From Flammeovirgaceae bacterium (GTDB taxonomy: Bacteria > Bacteroidota > Bacteroidia > Cytophagales > Cyclobacteriaceae), in assembly GCA_013204595.1 (NCBI GenBank), contig JABMNK010000052.1, forward strand, positions 1-64,000: a stretch of 64,000 bases of DNA, in the 5' to 3' direction. A program made the position numbers and the translations under genes. The notes under the pieces are model-generated. The model saw only the letters and a list, made by a program, of their open reading frames with translations. It searched no databases and was not told the origin of the DNA. Shown piece by piece: positions 9,040 through 18,505 of this stretch (its first letter is position 1; each line of letters opens with the position of its first letter).

Positions 9040-9481
9040 AATTGTTGAATTTTAACACACGTTTCCATTGGATCGTACAAAGATATGTCATTTACATAAC
9101 CCTCATTACTTTCGTTTTTGATATTTTTCAAGGCTCTTTCCGCCACGTTTAATTAATTTGCTTTGTATAAACTTACATCAATCCTCGCTGACTCTTAGTT
9201 CCCGATGAATGCGCCATACAAAGAGGAACTGCTACATAGATCAAAATTTATTCTTAGAAAATTGGATGATGATTCATTGAATTTTCTATTCCGGAATGCC
9301 CATTAATGAATTGTTTTGGTCTTTAATTGCAAAAAATGAGATAGGACTATTCCCTGCTTAACCAATATCCTTAGCTTTTTAATTCTTGTATTGAGCTATC
9401 CTATTTGGGGTTGCTTTAAAGAAGATTTGTAGGTCAACTATTTATAGCAACAACCCACACGACATGGGCATTTAGACATCG
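9040..9481. other. Intergenic region
   Basis: No gene recognised in this divergent, AT-rich stretch. A 33-codon plus-strand frame (9205-9306) is the longest possibility and has no features to support it. Confidence 0.4.
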
Positions 9482-9631
9482 ATGATATTACAAACGCGTT
9501 GGATAAAAACAGGATTGGTTTGGGGTATTTTTATGTTGGTGACTAGGTTAATAAGGTTTCCGTATTTTGATGGTGAAGAATTTTCGCTGAAAACCTTATT
9601 AGTAGGGCTTATGCTTTGGGCAATTGGCTAA
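9482..9631 (+). pseudogene. Small two-helix membrane protein, probably prematurely stopped
   Basis: 49 codons from ATG 9482 to TAA 9629-9631. The product has a helix (GLVWGIFMLV) and a second hydrophobic segment separated by RFPYFDGEEFSLKTLLVG. This matches from memory a common small Bacteroidota membrane protein with the pattern W-GIFMF...FP...GE..T.K.L..GIPIW..GGLGFGY. Here the frame ends where the conserved Gly-Gly would be, and translation past the TAA reads LGFGY, the expected continuation. This suggests a nonsense mutation close to the C-terminus. It might still be functional, since most of the protein is intact. Confidence 0.45.
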
Positions 9632-9770
9632 CTGGGATTTGGGTACGTCCCCTCTCACAATTTGTTTTATTTAAGTATATTGTTGTCAAAAATGGCGTGT
9701 TTTGATCCACTCCTTTTTTACTAGACCGCTACCTACATGCCGTGGCAAAAGACATACGTCAATTAAAAAT

Positions 9771-11090
9771 ATGGAAAGAAGAACCTTTATTAAAAGTGCA
9801 ACACTCACCGGACTTGGGATTACAGCCTTTGGGCTGCTGGGGGCGAAGGAAAACCCGTTCTACGCCAATCTGAAGGTAAACGAGCAGCGCATCTTAACAC
9901 GAATCAATGAGCTTGCAAAATTTGGTCGTGACAACAACAATCGCGGCTACCGTGTCGCCTATACCCAAGGGGACATTGATGGCAGAACTTGGTTTATGCA
10001 GCTGATGAAAAATGCGGGGCTTCATCCAACCATTGACAGCGCTGGCAACATCATTGGCAAACGAAACGGAAAAAACCCTTCACTCAAACCAATTGCTTTT
10101 GGTTCTCATATTGACATGGTTCCCGATGGCGGCAACTACGACGGTACCTTGGGCTCAATTAGTGCCCTAGAAGTCATCGAAGTACTCAATGAACAGAAGG
10201 TGTTAACAGCGCATCCGCTAGAGGTCCTCATTTTCGCCAATGAAGAAGGGGGTCTCATCGGCAGCCGAGCCATGGTCGGTCAATTGACTCCTGAGGGCCT
10301 GCAACAGCTAAGCCAAAGCGGTGTCATGATGGCTGCTGGCATCAAAGCGATTGGGGGAAACCCTGATGACATTCAAGGTGCGATACGAAAAAAAGGAGAT
10401 CTGCATGCCTTTCTTGAATTGCACATTGAGCAAGGAGGGATTCTTGAAAATGAAAACTTACCCATCGGGGTTGTCGAAGGCATTGTAGGCATTTTGGATT
10501 GCGAAGTTACCATTGAAGGATTTGCCAACCATGCGGGGACTACGCCTATGAAGCTTAGAAAAGATGCCTTATTGGCCGCGTCCAAATTAGTCATTGCTGT
10601 CAACGAAGTGATTAACGGCGTCCCCGGTAGTCAAGTAGGTACGGTAGGAAAAATTCAGGCGCAGCCTGGGGCCTACAACGTCGTTCCAGGCAACGTTACC
10701 TTAGGTTTGGAAATTCGCGATCTCTCGTGGGATAAAATTGAACAGCTTTTGAGCAAAATCGAACAACGTGCGGCCCAAATTGCGAATGAAACAAAGACAA
10801 AAATCATGTTTATACGAGAGGCCAGTTTCTCTAAACCTGCGCTTACAGCCCCCTATTTGCAAAAAAAAATTAACAACTGTGCCGCTACCCTTGGGCTCAA
10901 AACAAAAGTGATGCCAAGTGGTGCCGGGCATGACTCCCAACAAATAGCTGCCATTGCGCCTGTAGGCATGATTTTCGTTCCGAGCGTAGGCGGTGTCAGC
11001 CATTCACCCAATGAATTTACCAAAGCTTCAGACATGACCAATGGCGCCAATGTACTCTTGCAAACAATCTTGTCCATTGACAGGGAATAA
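9771..11090 (+). CDS. M20 family Zn-dependent amidohydrolase (N-carbamoyl amino acid hydrolase / allantoate amidohydrolase type), Tat-exported
   Basis: 439 residues from ATG 9771. The N-terminus ERRTFIKSATLTGLG is a twin-arginine signal, predicting a periplasmic location. The M20 metal-site motifs are all visible: GSHIDMVPDGG (H113), YDGTLG (D124), ANEEG (E158/E159), LELHIEQG (H218), and near the C-terminus GAGHDSQ and GGVSHSPNEFT. NHAGTTPM (H254) is the dimerisation-domain motif of the hydantoinase/carbamoylase subfamily. The expected reaction is hydrolysis of an N-carbamoyl or ureido group. The ORF could start upstream at 9702, but that would bury the Tat signal. No purine-catabolism genes are adjacent. 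Confidence 0.9.
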   Translation: MERRTFIKSATLTGLGITAFGLLGAKENPFYANLKVNEQRILTRINELAKFGRDNNNRGYRVAYTQGDIDGRTWFMQLMKNAGLHPTIDSAGNIIGKRNGKNPSLKPIAFGSHIDMVPDGGNYDGTLGSISALEVIEVLNEQKVLTAHPLEVLIFANEEGGLIGSRAMVGQLTPEGLQQLSQSGVMMAAGIKAIGGNPDDIQGAIRKKGDLHAFLELHIEQGGILENENLPIGVVEGIVGILDCEVTIEGFANHAGTTPMKLRKDALLAASKLVIAVNEVINGVPGSQVGTVGKIQAQPGAYNVVPGNVTLGLEIRDLSWDKIEQLLSKIEQRAAQIANETKTKIMFIREASFSKPALTAPYLQKKINNCAATLGLKTKVMPSGAGHDSQQIAAIAPVGMIFVPSVGGVSHSPNEFTKASDMTNGANVLLQTILSIDRE

Positions 11091-11318
11091 TGGAGCCCTA
11101 TAAACCAAAAACGCATCTAACACCCGATGCTGCAAAACCAATCTCTTGTCTATCCGCGGCGTGTAGTGCTCAATCGCCTAATAGCTCCATTAAGTACACA
11201 AAATACCGCCTTCATCACATTGATTTTGTACCTCTTACCCAAAGGGGATAAGTTGTGTGGGCGAAGTAGGTTTTCGTATCCAATGTATACTTCAATTCAA
11301 ACATAGAAACAAAAAAGA

Positions 11319-12494
11319 ATGAACAGCCCTATTTTCATCAGAAAGTCAAAGAACACCAAAAACATCCCATTTAGCTTGGTCTGCAGCTTCTTGCTGATCC
11401 AACTCTTGGCTTGCAAAAACCAAACAGCGGACACCATAGAACAAACTGAGCAGATCGAGCAAACAAGTGATGATACAACCTATCCAGATGGGATAGGTGC
11501 GGCTCGTGACATCAGCTCCTTTGATCTAGTCGCTGAAATGGGTGTTGGATGGAGCCTAGGAAATAGCTTTGACGTGCCGTCAAGGGACAAGACGCTCTGG
11601 GGCAATCCCCTTACCTCCAAGGCGGTAATTGATGAGGTGAAAGCAATGGGATTTAAAACCCTAAGAATCCCCGTTACATGGGCGCCTAATCAGGCCAATA
11701 ATGATCCCTATCCAATAGAACACAACTATCTGACTGAAATAAAAAGAATCGTTGATTACGGTTTTCAAAACAAGATGCACGTTATCATCAATGTACACCA
11801 TGACAATAGCTGGATAATACCAAGCACCTCAGAAGCACAGAAGAGCGCAGACCGTTTGGGCAGTCTTTGGACACAAGTGGCCCACTTCTTTCAAGAATAC
11901 AACGATTCATTAATTTTTGAAACCTTAAATGAGCCCCGCATTGAAGGCATTACTGAAGAATGGTCTGGAGGTACCTCAGAGGGCCGTGGCTATGTAAACG
12001 ATTTTCACAAAGCAGCGGTAGATGCCATTCGGGCAACTGGGGGAAATAACGAAAAAAGACACCTCATGATCCCAACTTGGGCTGCAAGCACTGTTCCCAT
12101 CGCCATGGAAGAATTGGTTATTCCCAATGATGATGAGAAAATCATCATTTCTTTACATAGCTATTTTCCTTGGCCATATGCCGGAGAAGCTACCACCTCT
12201 TGGGGATCTGACGATGACAAATCTGACCTGATCGCTGAATTGGACAAAATCAAAGAAGAATGGATCGTGGAAAGGAAGCGACCCGTTATATTGGGCGAAT
12301 GGGGAACCATCGAAGCCAATTCTCTTCAAAGTCGTATCAATTATGGCAACTTCTATGCGAAGGAAGCCGCCGCACGCGGCCTGCTGACCATTGTATGGGA
12401 CGACGGGGGCAATTTTAGATTATTTAATCGCCGCGGCCTCAGCTCGGCCTTTGGTGACGTTGCCGCGGCCATCGTTGCTGGTTCTCAACAATAG
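11319..12494 (+). CDS. Glycoside hydrolase family 5 lipoprotein (endoglucanase-like)
   Basis: 391 residues with a lipoprotein signal whose lipobox LLAC places Cys32 at the mature N-terminus, then a Glu/Thr-rich linker (about 35-60). The GH5 barrel starts at about residue 67 (VAEMGVGWSLGNSFD). The acid/base is E205 in TLNEP and the nucleophile E327 in VILGEWGT; INVHHD (158-162) is the usual beta-4 motif and SLHSYFPW another signature. It probably cleaves beta-1,4-glucans or related hemicellulose at the cell surface. No SusCD pair or other CAZyme is nearby, so it stands outside a typical utilisation locus. The 228 bp upstream show no clear operator. Confidence 0.9.
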   Translation: MNSPIFIRKSKNTKNIPFSLVCSFLLIQLLACKNQTADTIEQTEQIEQTSDDTTYPDGIGAARDISSFDLVAEMGVGWSLGNSFDVPSRDKTLWGNPLTSKAVIDEVKAMGFKTLRIPVTWAPNQANNDPYPIEHNYLTEIKRIVDYGFQNKMHVIINVHHDNSWIIPSTSEAQKSADRLGSLWTQVAHFFQEYNDSLIFETLNEPRIEGITEEWSGGTSEGRGYVNDFHKAAVDAIRATGGNNEKRHLMIPTWAASTVPIAMEELVIPNDDEKIIISLHSYFPWPYAGEATTSWGSDDDKSDLIAELDKIKEEWIVERKRPVILGEWGTIEANSLQSRINYGNFYAKEAAARGLLTIVWDDGGNFRLFNRRGLSSAFGDVAAAIVAGSQQ

Positions 12495-12741
12495 AGGTAC
12501 AGCCAACCTCAAAATCCATTTCCGTAGCACGGACTAGCACACCTAGTTTAACCACCAAAACATCGATTTTAACCGACGCTTGCCTCTGTCCATGACATGA
12601 CTTTTGTAGACCGCCTAAGGTGGTCCTAATTTTGAACACAAAGTATACTGAAATGGGAATATCCTCGCTCATATTTTTTTGCGCAAGGTATTAGCCGACA
12701 TTGAAAAATATGATTTAGAACTTACAAAAAGACCAAAAAAT

Positions 12742-13568
12742 ATGAATCTCCTTTTTCTTTTGTTTTCGATAGTATTAATTGTTCAACAAGCAAGCGGACA
12801 AAATATAGAAAATAGTGCAACAAGTAATACTATCGTTTTTATTCATGGACTTTTTATGAGCCCTACAAGTTGGGAGCCTTGAATGAAATTTTATGAAGCA
12901 AAGGGGTATAAACATTATGCTCCTGCATACGCTTATCATGAAGGGAAGCCAACAGACTTGCGCTACAATATTGACCAAAGATTAGGCCAATTATCCTTTG
13001 GACAGGTTATCGATAATTATCTGTTTTTATTGACAAATTACCCGAAAAAACAATCCTTAGAGGGCACTCAATGGGTGATCATGCCATACAAAAATTAATA
13101 GGATTAAACAAGGGAGTCGCAGTAATTTGCCATGATTAAGCGCCACTCAAAGGCATTATTAGTATCAAATGGAGTTTCTTAAAAGCAAATTTGGGAACCA
13201 TAAATCCGTTCAAAGGAAATTCTGTTTATCTACCCAGTGTGAAATGGTTTCAATATGATTTTTGCCCCACTATGACAATGGAGGAAGCACGAATTGAATA
13301 CAATAAATTTGTTGTTCCAGAAAGCAGGAATAACCCAAGAAGAAGCAGAAAAAAAACCGAGAAAATTGACTTCCAAAAACCACATAAACCATTACTTATC
13401 ATTGCAGGTGAAAAAGATCATGTGATACCTTCCTCTCTGAATAGGAAAAATTACAACGCATACAAAAATCAACAAAGTAAAATTGATTTTAAAGAGTTTT
13501 CAGGTAGAACGCATTACATCTGTGGGCAAGAAAATTGGGAAGACGTAGCCACCTATATCAGCGAATGA
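12742..13568 (+). pseudogene. Alpha/beta hydrolase pseudogene
   Basis: Remains of a secreted alpha/beta hydrolase of about 275 codons. ATG 12742 opens a signal peptide (IVLIVQQASGQ) and the HGLFMSPTSWE oxyanion-loop region. A TGA at 12880-12882 stands where a Trp codon is expected. The frame then shifts in the T run 13024-13028. After the shift, the nucleophile elbow GHSMG is readable at 13062-13076. A TAA interrupts again at 13137-13139, followed by the intact C-terminal third with IIAGEKDHVIPSS (acid Asp) and RTHYICG (catalytic His). At least three independent lesions show that it is not functional. Confidence 0.85.
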
Positions 13569-13649
13569 CTTACCCTTTTAAAATAGCACATTGGTTTGAT
13601 CTTGTTATTATACCTAAATTGTGTACCGTTTCAATTCAGCAAATAGTTT
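13569..13649. other. Start of a non-coding gap (13569-14033)
   Basis: The 465-bp gap before the molybdenum hydroxylase genes contains only the interrupted small membrane frame at 13650-13847. Nothing recognisable is seen in 13848-14033 apart from an AT-rich stretch just before the ATG at 14034, which presumably holds the promoter. Confidence 0.4.
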
Positions 13650-13847
13650 ATGTTTAGAAAAACAATAATATTGAACCGGGCTTCTTTAATTTTCCTGCTG
13701 CTTCTTTCTGCCCTTTTTGGATTAAGTTCAGCCCTTCTGATTTTTTCCGAAGGGTTTTCATAGTATGATCTATTACCCTTATATGTGTTTAGTGTCCTGA
13801 TTTTTGTGATTCTCCGGACAAATACCCGTACCCAAATCAATAGATAA
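13650..13847 (+). pseudogene. Small membrane protein frame interrupted by TAG
   Basis: 66 codons from ATG 13650 to TAA 13845-13847, with a single in-frame TAG at 13761-13763. Read through, it gives two hydrophobic helices (LIFLLLLSALFGLSSALLIF and LPLYVFSVLIFVIL), a basic start (RK) and a polar basic tail (RTNTRTQINR), a sensible small inner-membrane protein. The family is not recognised. A CCCTTC/GAAGGG hairpin with a short T run (13732-13758) lies in the same stretch, so the region could instead be a non-coding tail behind the broken hydrolase. Confidence 0.3.
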
Positions 13848-14033
13848 AAATGAATGCGCCTATCTTTTTATTTACCATAAAGTATTAATTGAATTTCTTG
13901 TGCTTCTTGCGATTACAAAGCGCACACCAGTCATCCCTTGATCATACCAGATCCTAGAATAATCAAAAAAAATTGACCCAAAAATGAACCATTAGCCATA
14001 TATATTTAATAAATTGATTGAAAATATATTGCT

Positions 14034-14507
14034 ATGCCTAAGTATACACTGAACATCAATAAAACATCTTATGACGTCGAAGTAGCCGCAGGAACCTCCT
14101 TGCTTTGGGTACTTCGCGAAGATCTGGGACTGACGGGCGCCAAATATGGCTGTGGCATCGGTCAATGCGGTGCCTGCACGGTCCATGTAGATAAGCAACC
14201 GATCAAAGCGTGTCTGTTGCCCATCGAACAATTTACAGCGGGTCAAGAAATTACTACCATCGAAGGCTTATCTGAAGATGGGGATCACCCCGTCCAAAAG
14301 GCTTGGATTGAGGCCCAAGCCCCACAATGTGGTTATTGTCATTCAGGTCAAATCATGCAAGCAGTCGCCTTACTCGAGCAAAACGAACACCCTACGCGCG
14401 ACGAAATTAAGGCGCACATGAATGGTAATCTCTGTAGATGCGGCACGTATCTGCGCATTCTTACCGCCATCGAAATGGCTGCAAAAACAAAAGCCCCCAC
14501 CTTTTAA
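14034..14507 (+). CDS. (2Fe-2S)-binding subunit of an aerobic molybdenum hydroxylase (IorA/CoxS type)
   Basis: 157 residues carrying two 2Fe-2S clusters. Plant-type ferredoxin cysteines are C40, C45, C48 and C60 ([12 protein letters not shown]); the second, helical-domain cluster uses C99, C102, C134 and C136 (CGYC and LCRC). It passes electrons from the molybdenum subunit to an acceptor, probably a cytochrome. There is no signal peptide; it is expected to be exported bound to its Tat-bearing partner encoded 10 bp downstream. Length is normal for isoquinoline 1-oxidoreductase-type alpha subunits. No FAD subunit is present, as usual for this two-subunit class. Confidence 0.93.
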   Translation: MPKYTLNINKTSYDVEVAAGTSLLWVLREDLGLTGAKYGCGIGQCGACTVHVDKQPIKACLLPIEQFTAGQEITTIEGLSEDGDHPVQKAWIEAQAPQCGYCHSGQIMQAVALLEQNEHPTRDEIKAHMNGNLCRCGTYLRILTAIEMAAKTKAPTF

Positions 14508-14517
14508 TAAAAGCACA

Positions 14518-16701
14518 ATGGCTAAAGATCTCACGATGACAAATAAAATTAACCGAAGAGCTTTTCTCAAAACTTCGGGAGGTGTGACGCTTTTTATAGG
14601 CGCGTCCGGTGTACTTCCCGTTTTGGTGTCTTGCCAAGACGACAAAAAAATCCGCGCGCAGCTGAAAAAAGTCCCTATCACCGCATGGGTACAACTCTGG
14701 GAAGATGGCCAGATGATCATCTACAATCCAGCGGCAGAAATGGGCCAAGGCTCCATGACTTCCCTACCCATTATTTTTGCTGAGGAAATGGACGCAGATT
14801 GGTCAAAAGTTCAGGTCGAATTTTCCCCCCAAGAAGCCGATATATATGGCGGTGAAGGATGGGCGCCTGGAACAAAGCTTATGTTTACGGTAGGGAGTAG
14901 GACCACTCATAGTTATTACCACGTGATGAGAAAAGCTGGGGCACAGGCGCGTTATGTCTTGTTAAATACAGCGGCTAACCATTGGAAGGTGCCTATTGAA
15001 GAATTAAACGCTGCTCAGAGTTTTGTCATCCATGAAAAGTCTGGCCAGAAAATAAGTTTTGGAGAATTGGTTCCCGTGCTCACCATGCCAACCGCATTGC
15101 CAGATTTTACAGAAGATCAATTAAAAAATCCAAAAGACTTCCAATTAATAGGAAAAAACATTCCCCGTACGGAAATTCCTGCAAAAGTCAATGGCACCGC
15201 TCAATTTGCCATAGATGTACGATTGCCCGATATGGTTTATGGCGCCTTGGAAAGAGGCAAACTACATGGTGCGAGACCCACACTTCTCAATGAATCTGAA
15301 ATTTTAGCACACGCAGGAGTCATGAAAATCGTCCAGTTTGATTACGCCATTGGATTGATTGCTTCCACCCTAAAAGGCGTTTTAGATGCCAAAAAACTAC
15401 TGAAAATCGATTGGAGTACCGCTACGTCCAGCGGCTACCACTCACAAGAGATCTACTCCGAATACGAAGCGATCGCAGCCAAAAAATCACAAGGTGCGGT
15501 CATTACCGAAATCGGGAACATGGGCGAAGCCCTCCGCAGTGCACATAAAACTTATACGGCCGATTTTAAAAACGACTATGTGTACCATGCCCAGATCGAA
15601 CCCTTAAATGCTGTGATCCAAGTCTCTGAAGATTTGCAAACCGCAGAAGTGTGGGTCGGTAGTCAACAGGGAGGAGATACCAAACTAGGTGTTCCCGGTG
15701 TGCTTGGCGTTCCTCCCGAAAACGTCAACGTTCATTTGCAGTATCTCGGCGGTGGCTTTGGCCGAAGAAGCATGACGGACTTTGTGGTCGAATGTGCGAT
15801 ACTGGCCAAAGAAATCGCTCCCTTGCCACTGAAACTAGTTTGGACCAGAGAAGATGATGTAGCCTATGGCGCTTATCGGCCCTTGTCGCTTCAACGTCTC
15901 AAAGCAACCGTTGATGCACGCGGACAACTCACAGGTTTGTCACATACCGTCATCGGAGATGGCGGAAATCTCGTTGCGAGTGGCGTTAAAAATGACCATT
16001 ATGACATTCCCAATCAATTGGCTGATTGGCGAGAAACTACCCATGGCATCAGATTGAAGCATTGGCGTTCAGTAGGTCATGGACCAAACAAATTTGCCAT
16101 TGAGTCCCTGCTCGATACCATCGCTTTTGACCAAAGCGTGGACCCCGTCGCCCTTCGAAGAACACTAATGGCCCAATCACCTAAGGCATTGGCTACCTTA
16201 GAAAAGGCCGTAGCCATGTCCCGTTGGGATGTGCCTTCAATCGACGGACGCGCCAAAGGCGTCGCCTTCGTCGAACATGGCTCGATCGGTACCGGAATTT
16301 GCGAAATCTCCCTTGATCGAGCTACCGGCACCATCAACGTACATCATTTCTGGATTGCCTTAGATGCGGGTGTGATCATTCAGCCCGACAACGTCAAGGC
16401 CCAAATGGAAGGGGGCATCATCATGGGCATGAGCAGTGTACTCAAAGAACAAATAACCATTGTCGATGGGCAAGTACAGCAATCCAATTTTCACGATTAT
16501 TCCTTGTTGAGAATGCAAGAGGTTCCTGACAGCATTGAAACTGCATTTATCCCTTCCAGCGAAAAGCCAGAAGGTGTCGGTGAAACCGCCACACCAATGG
16601 TGGCCGGTGCGATTGCCAATGCTTTTCTACAACTGACAGGTAAACATTTAAGACATTTGCCTTTTACGCCTGATCGCGTCTTGGCGGTTTTAAATAACTA
16701 G
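14518..16701 (+). CDS. Molybdopterin-binding subunit of xanthine dehydrogenase-family oxidoreductase (IorB type), Tat-exported
   Basis: 727 residues from ATG 14518, chosen because NRRAFLKTSGG then forms a proper Tat signal; a longer frame from 14422 overlaps the upstream gene. It binds molybdopterin cytosine dinucleotide and hydroxylates a heterocycle or oxidises an aldehyde; the real substrate is unknown. Visible motifs are AEMGQGSMT (about 77-85), the central GGGFGRRSM, and near the C-terminus GVGETATP, whose Glu is the conserved active-site base. It shares an operon with the 2Fe-2S subunit. Maturation factors (XdhC-like) are not in the window. Confidence 0.92.
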   Translation: MAKDLTMTNKINRRAFLKTSGGVTLFIGASGVLPVLVSCQDDKKIRAQLKKVPITAWVQLWEDGQMIIYNPAAEMGQGSMTSLPIIFAEEMDADWSKVQVEFSPQEADIYGGEGWAPGTKLMFTVGSRTTHSYYHVMRKAGAQARYVLLNTAANHWKVPIEELNAAQSFVIHEKSGQKISFGELVPVLTMPTALPDFTEDQLKNPKDFQLIGKNIPRTEIPAKVNGTAQFAIDVRLPDMVYGALERGKLHGARPTLLNESEILAHAGVMKIVQFDYAIGLIASTLKGVLDAKKLLKIDWSTATSSGYHSQEIYSEYEAIAAKKSQGAVITEIGNMGEALRSAHKTYTADFKNDYVYHAQIEPLNAVIQVSEDLQTAEVWVGSQQGGDTKLGVPGVLGVPPENVNVHLQYLGGGFGRRSMTDFVVECAILAKEIAPLPLKLVWTREDDVAYGAYRPLSLQRLKATVDARGQLTGLSHTVIGDGGNLVASGVKNDHYDIPNQLADWRETTHGIRLKHWRSVGHGPNKFAIESLLDTIAFDQSVDPVALRRTLMAQSPKALATLEKAVAMSRWDVPSIDGRAKGVAFVEHGSIGTGICEISLDRATGTINVHHFWIALDAGVIIQPDNVKAQMEGGIIMGMSSVLKEQITIVDGQVQQSNFHDYSLLRMQEVPDSIETAFIPSSEKPEGVGETATPMVAGAIANAFLQLTGKHLRHLPFTPDRVLAVLNN

Positions 16702-16767
16702 GATTTCATCCAGGTACCCGCCTAATGGTTAGTGGGATTCCTTAGAAATCTATAATTAAAAAAAGAA

Positions 16768-17424
16768 GTGACATACCAAAACCCCAAGGTGGATGAATAC
16801 CTGAATCTTTCAAAAAGGTGGCAAACAGAAATGGTGCAATTAAGGATAATTTTGCTCAGTTGCCCCCTCGTCGAAACATTAAAATGGCGCCAGCCCTGCT
16901 ACATGTTCGAGCAACAAAATCTCATAATTTTGGGGGCTTTTAAGGCGTTCTGTGTGCTTAATTTTTTCAAGGGGGCTTTGTTGCAAGATGCCCACGGCTT
17001 ACTAAAAAAGCCCGGAGAACATACACAGGCTGGGCGCTGGATGCAGTTTGCTAGTGTCAACGAAATTATTGAACACAAAGGAATCATTCAATCCTATGTC
17101 TATGAGGCCATTGAAATAGAAAAAGCGGGATTGAAGATCACCTTGAAAAAAAATAGTGACTACCCGCTCCCCGGAGAACTTGAAAAAAAATGGAACGAGC
17201 TTCCCGCCTTTAAACGAGCATTTGAGGCCTTGACGCCAGGGCGACAACGGGCCTATCTGTTGTATTTTTCAGCCGCTAAACAGCCACAAACCCGCGAATC
17301 GCGCATTGAAAAATATTTACCGCAAATTCTCAATGGTAAGGGCATCAATGATTGCACTTGTGGGCACTCCAAAAAATTCCCCTATTGTGATGGCTCACAC
17401 AAATTAATAGGAATATCCAAATAA
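16768..17424 (+). CDS. YdeI/DUF1801-like protein with C-terminal CDGSH-type iron-sulfur motif
   Basis: 218 residues from GTG 16768; no ATG is available upstream. Residues 1-115 form a YdeI-like domain of the DUF1801 type (ETLKWRQPCYMF, MQFASVNEI). About 140-190 is the OmdA-like helical part (ALTPGRQRAYLLYFSAAKQ, RIEKYLPQI). The tail holds CTCGHSKKFPYCDGSH at 196-211, an exact fit to C-x-C-x2-S-x3-P-x-C-D-G-S-H, with cluster ligands C196, C198, C207 and H211. The tail should bind a 2Fe-2S cluster. YdeI proteins are linked to peptide or stress resistance; the role of the fusion is unknown. It follows the molybdenum enzyme by 66 bp and could be cotranscribed. Confidence 0.85.
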   Translation: MTYQNPKVDEYLNLSKRWQTEMVQLRIILLSCPLVETLKWRQPCYMFEQQNLIILGAFKAFCVLNFFKGALLQDAHGLLKKPGEHTQAGRWMQFASVNEIIEHKGIIQSYVYEAIEIEKAGLKITLKKNSDYPLPGELEKKWNELPAFKRAFEALTPGRQRAYLLYFSAAKQPQTRESRIEKYLPQILNGKGINDCTCGHSKKFPYCDGSHKLIGISK

Positions 17425-17623
17425 TCCCTGACGTCCGACTGCAATCAGGAATTGACGCATTTTCCACAAAAAGACCTCCTCTGCAAATTGACAAGTCCCA
17501 AATAGACGATGCTGATCATATCGCTATCAACACTTACAGCCACCCTCAAGTTCTGGGTACTTCACTACGGACCAACACGACGCACAAGTTGTTATTAAAT
17601 AAATGGATACTTAGCTTTACTAC

Positions 17624-18505
17624 ATGCTCACCAAAATCGGCCCTCGTCTTGCTACTGCTCTAATCAAAACCCTCGGCATTTTGCCTCTGACCGTACTACA
17701 ATTACTTGGAGCAGGCGCTGGCTGGGTCGCCTATTTCTTACCTGGAAAAATCAAAGAGCGTGCCCGTACCAATCTGAAAAACGCCTTTCCTGACACCTCA
17801 GTGGCTACACTTCACTCTGCAATGCTTAGCGCTACACAGTTATTCTTTGAAATGGCGTACTGGTGGACACGACATGATGATGCCTTTATTAATGCCAAAG
17901 TGCCGTTCGATAACTGGCAGGTGTTCCAAACAGCACTGGATAAAGGCAAGGGAGTCATTGTCCTGACGCCACATGCCGGCTGTTTTGAGCTAGTTCCACT
18001 CGTTTATTCAAGCCACTTTCCGGGAGCCGTCTTGTTTCGTCCCCCTCGCAAAGTATGGCTACAAGACTGGATTATGAAGATGCGCTCCAGACCAAAACTC
18101 ATGATGGTACCCGCTAACCTAAAGGGCATTCGCCTGCTAGTCAAAACTTTGTTGCGCGGCAAGTCAATAGGTATTCTGCCCGATCAGGTACCCCCGGATG
18201 GCGAGGGTGTCTGGGCGCCATTTTTTGGTCGTCCCGCATACACCATGACACTAGTACAACGATTGCAAAAGCTTACAGGTGCTCCCATTTTTATTTTGGC
18301 AATCAAACGCAATGGAATAGGCAAGGGCTACACGTTGCACTACAAAGAGCTCATCGAACCTCTTGCCAAGGACGAGCTAGCTGCAGCCCGCACGATCAAT
18401 CAAGAAATGGAAGAGATGATTCGAAAGATGCCTGAACAATACCTTTGGGGCTACAACAGATACAAAGTACCCAAAACTAAAATGTTCAAAACTCAAGAAA
18501 CTTAA
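17624..18505 (+). CDS. LpxL/HtrB-like lysophospholipid acyltransferase
   Basis: 293 residues. A membrane-anchoring N-terminal helix (about 12-38) precedes the acyltransferase domain with the HX4E motif H117-AGCF-E122, a basic FRPPRK segment, and ILPDQVPPDGEGVWAPFFGR. The enzyme should transfer an acyl chain to a lipid A precursor or lysophospholipid at the inner-membrane face. Usual Bacteroidota LpxL proteins read HxGNWE at the active site. HAGCFEL and GVWAPFFGRPAYTMTL are more like betaproteobacterial homologues, hinting at acquisition by transfer. It has no operon partner; the 199 bp upstream contain nothing recognised. Confidence 0.88.
   Translation: MLTKIGPRLATALIKTLGILPLTVLQLLGAGAGWVAYFLPGKIKERARTNLKNAFPDTSVATLHSAMLSATQLFFEMAYWWTRHDDAFINAKVPFDNWQVFQTALDKGKGVIVLTPHAGCFELVPLVYSSHFPGAVLFRPPRKVWLQDWIMKMRSRPKLMMVPANLKGIRLLVKTLLRGKSIGILPDQVPPDGEGVWAPFFGRPAYTMTLVQRLQKLTGAPIFILAIKRNGIGKGYTLHYKELIEPLAKDELAAARTINQEMEEMIRKMPEQYLWGYNRYKVPKTKMFKTQET

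Noticed and set aside
9205..9306. 33-residue frame in the gap before the M20 gene
   Set aside because: Too short, no signal, helix or motif to support it.
12880..13763. Stop-codon recoding (TGA, TAG read as amino acids)
   Set aside because: The intact genes of the window end normally at TAA, TGA or TAG, and the broken genes also carry frameshifts, so decay is simpler.
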